The translations under genes were made by a program, and so were the position numbers. 64,000 bases of DNA from Druceiella hillmani (Eukaryota > Arthropoda > Insecta > Lepidoptera > Hepialidae): assembly GCA_039881145.1 (NCBI GenBank), contig JAYKKI010000077.1:2048501-2112500 (forward strand), given 5' to 3'. Within the stretch, counting starts at the first letter, position 1, and the number at the start of each line of letters is the position of its first letter. Below are positions 63,556 to 64,000 of the stretch, piece by piece. Under the pieces are notes generated by a model. That model saw only the letters and a list, made by a program, of their open reading frames with translations, was not told where the DNA came from and ran no database searches.

Positions 63556-64000
63556 AGTTATACGCGCTTGCTGATATAAAATGTAAAGTTATAGTGAATT
63601 TTCTAAAATTGCAATTTTTATTTAAAACTAAGCCACTTGTTTAGACAACACACGTTTCAAAAAAAAATGTTTCGACGTTTTGGCAATATTATTTAGAGTG
63701 TATAAATTACCCCTTTACTTACGAGGTTATATTTCTCAACGAAACATTACGTTAGTCGTCGATTTCGTTCACGCATTTTTTCAATTTTCGCAACCGTTCT
63801 TGAGAACAACATTTTGCTTTGAGGAGTGATTTCACCAATTTCTTTTCTTAGGGATATGGACGAAGGAACAAATTAGAGTACAAATTATTGGAGTCGTGTG
63901 CTATGTTGTAAGTTGTGATGTTAACAGAGTAGTATTCTGTTGGCGCCTCGTCTCCGAATCTTGAAAAGAGAAATTTTATATTGTTAACAAAAAAGTTAAG
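63556..64000. other. Gene-free right edge
   Basis: No THAP domain, terminal inverted repeat or other exon is recognisable here. The P-like element's 5' end may be missing or may lie beyond the window. Confidence 0.4.

Overview
The window is AT-rich invertebrate nuclear DNA that looks lepidopteran (moth or butterfly). The main evidence is a tandem cluster of insect gustatory-receptor (Gr) genes with the four-exon, intron phase 0-0-1 layout. The transposon load also fits: pogo/Tigger-like and P-element/THAP9-like transposases, the 3' end of a non-LTR retrotransposon, Penelope-like terminal repeats, and an interspersed repeat starting CGGCCAAGTGCGA. No bacterial-type operons, rRNA, tRNA or CRISPR arrays are visible. 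Species cannot be named.

Receptor layout. Gr-A (3630-7169, minus) is intact across four exons. Gr-B (about 13455-16529, plus) is a pseudogene copy of Gr-E with stops, a missing exon 2 and a long (TA)n tract inside its last exon. Two inverted Gr exon fragments lie at 23410-23685 (minus) and 24957-25262 (plus). Gr-C (26343-27987, minus) keeps all four exons but has one in-frame TGA in the middle of exon 1 and another at the exon 1 donor. A Gr-like N-terminal fragment at 30886-31302 (plus) also carries one in-frame TGA. Gr-E (40933-45334, plus) is intact and encodes 391 residues. Gr-F (54463-56184, plus) is complete apart from an exact 8-bp tandem duplication that shifts the frame in exon 3. The four complete loci place introns at the same positions and phases, so they descend from one ancestral gene. 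The region is a birth-and-death array, probably of divergent (bitter-type) chemoreceptors expressed in taste neurons.

Mobile DNA fills much of the rest: a decayed DDE-like transposon gene (about 35690-37600), an unidentified decayed coding region (about 51390-52660), a LINE 3' fragment (56867-57230), a complete pogo-like insertion with 25-bp terminal inverted repeats and TA target duplication (57783-60042), and a decayed P-element/THAP9-like transposase (about 62050-63555, minus). A dispersed repeat family (14944-15024, 47811-48056, 61690-61824) carries a sequence that folds on paper as a hammerhead ribozyme in two of its copies. That is the strongest non-coding observation here. Several near-perfect long hairpins and long (TA)n tracts complete the picture. 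Roughly two thirds of the window shows no recognisable gene.
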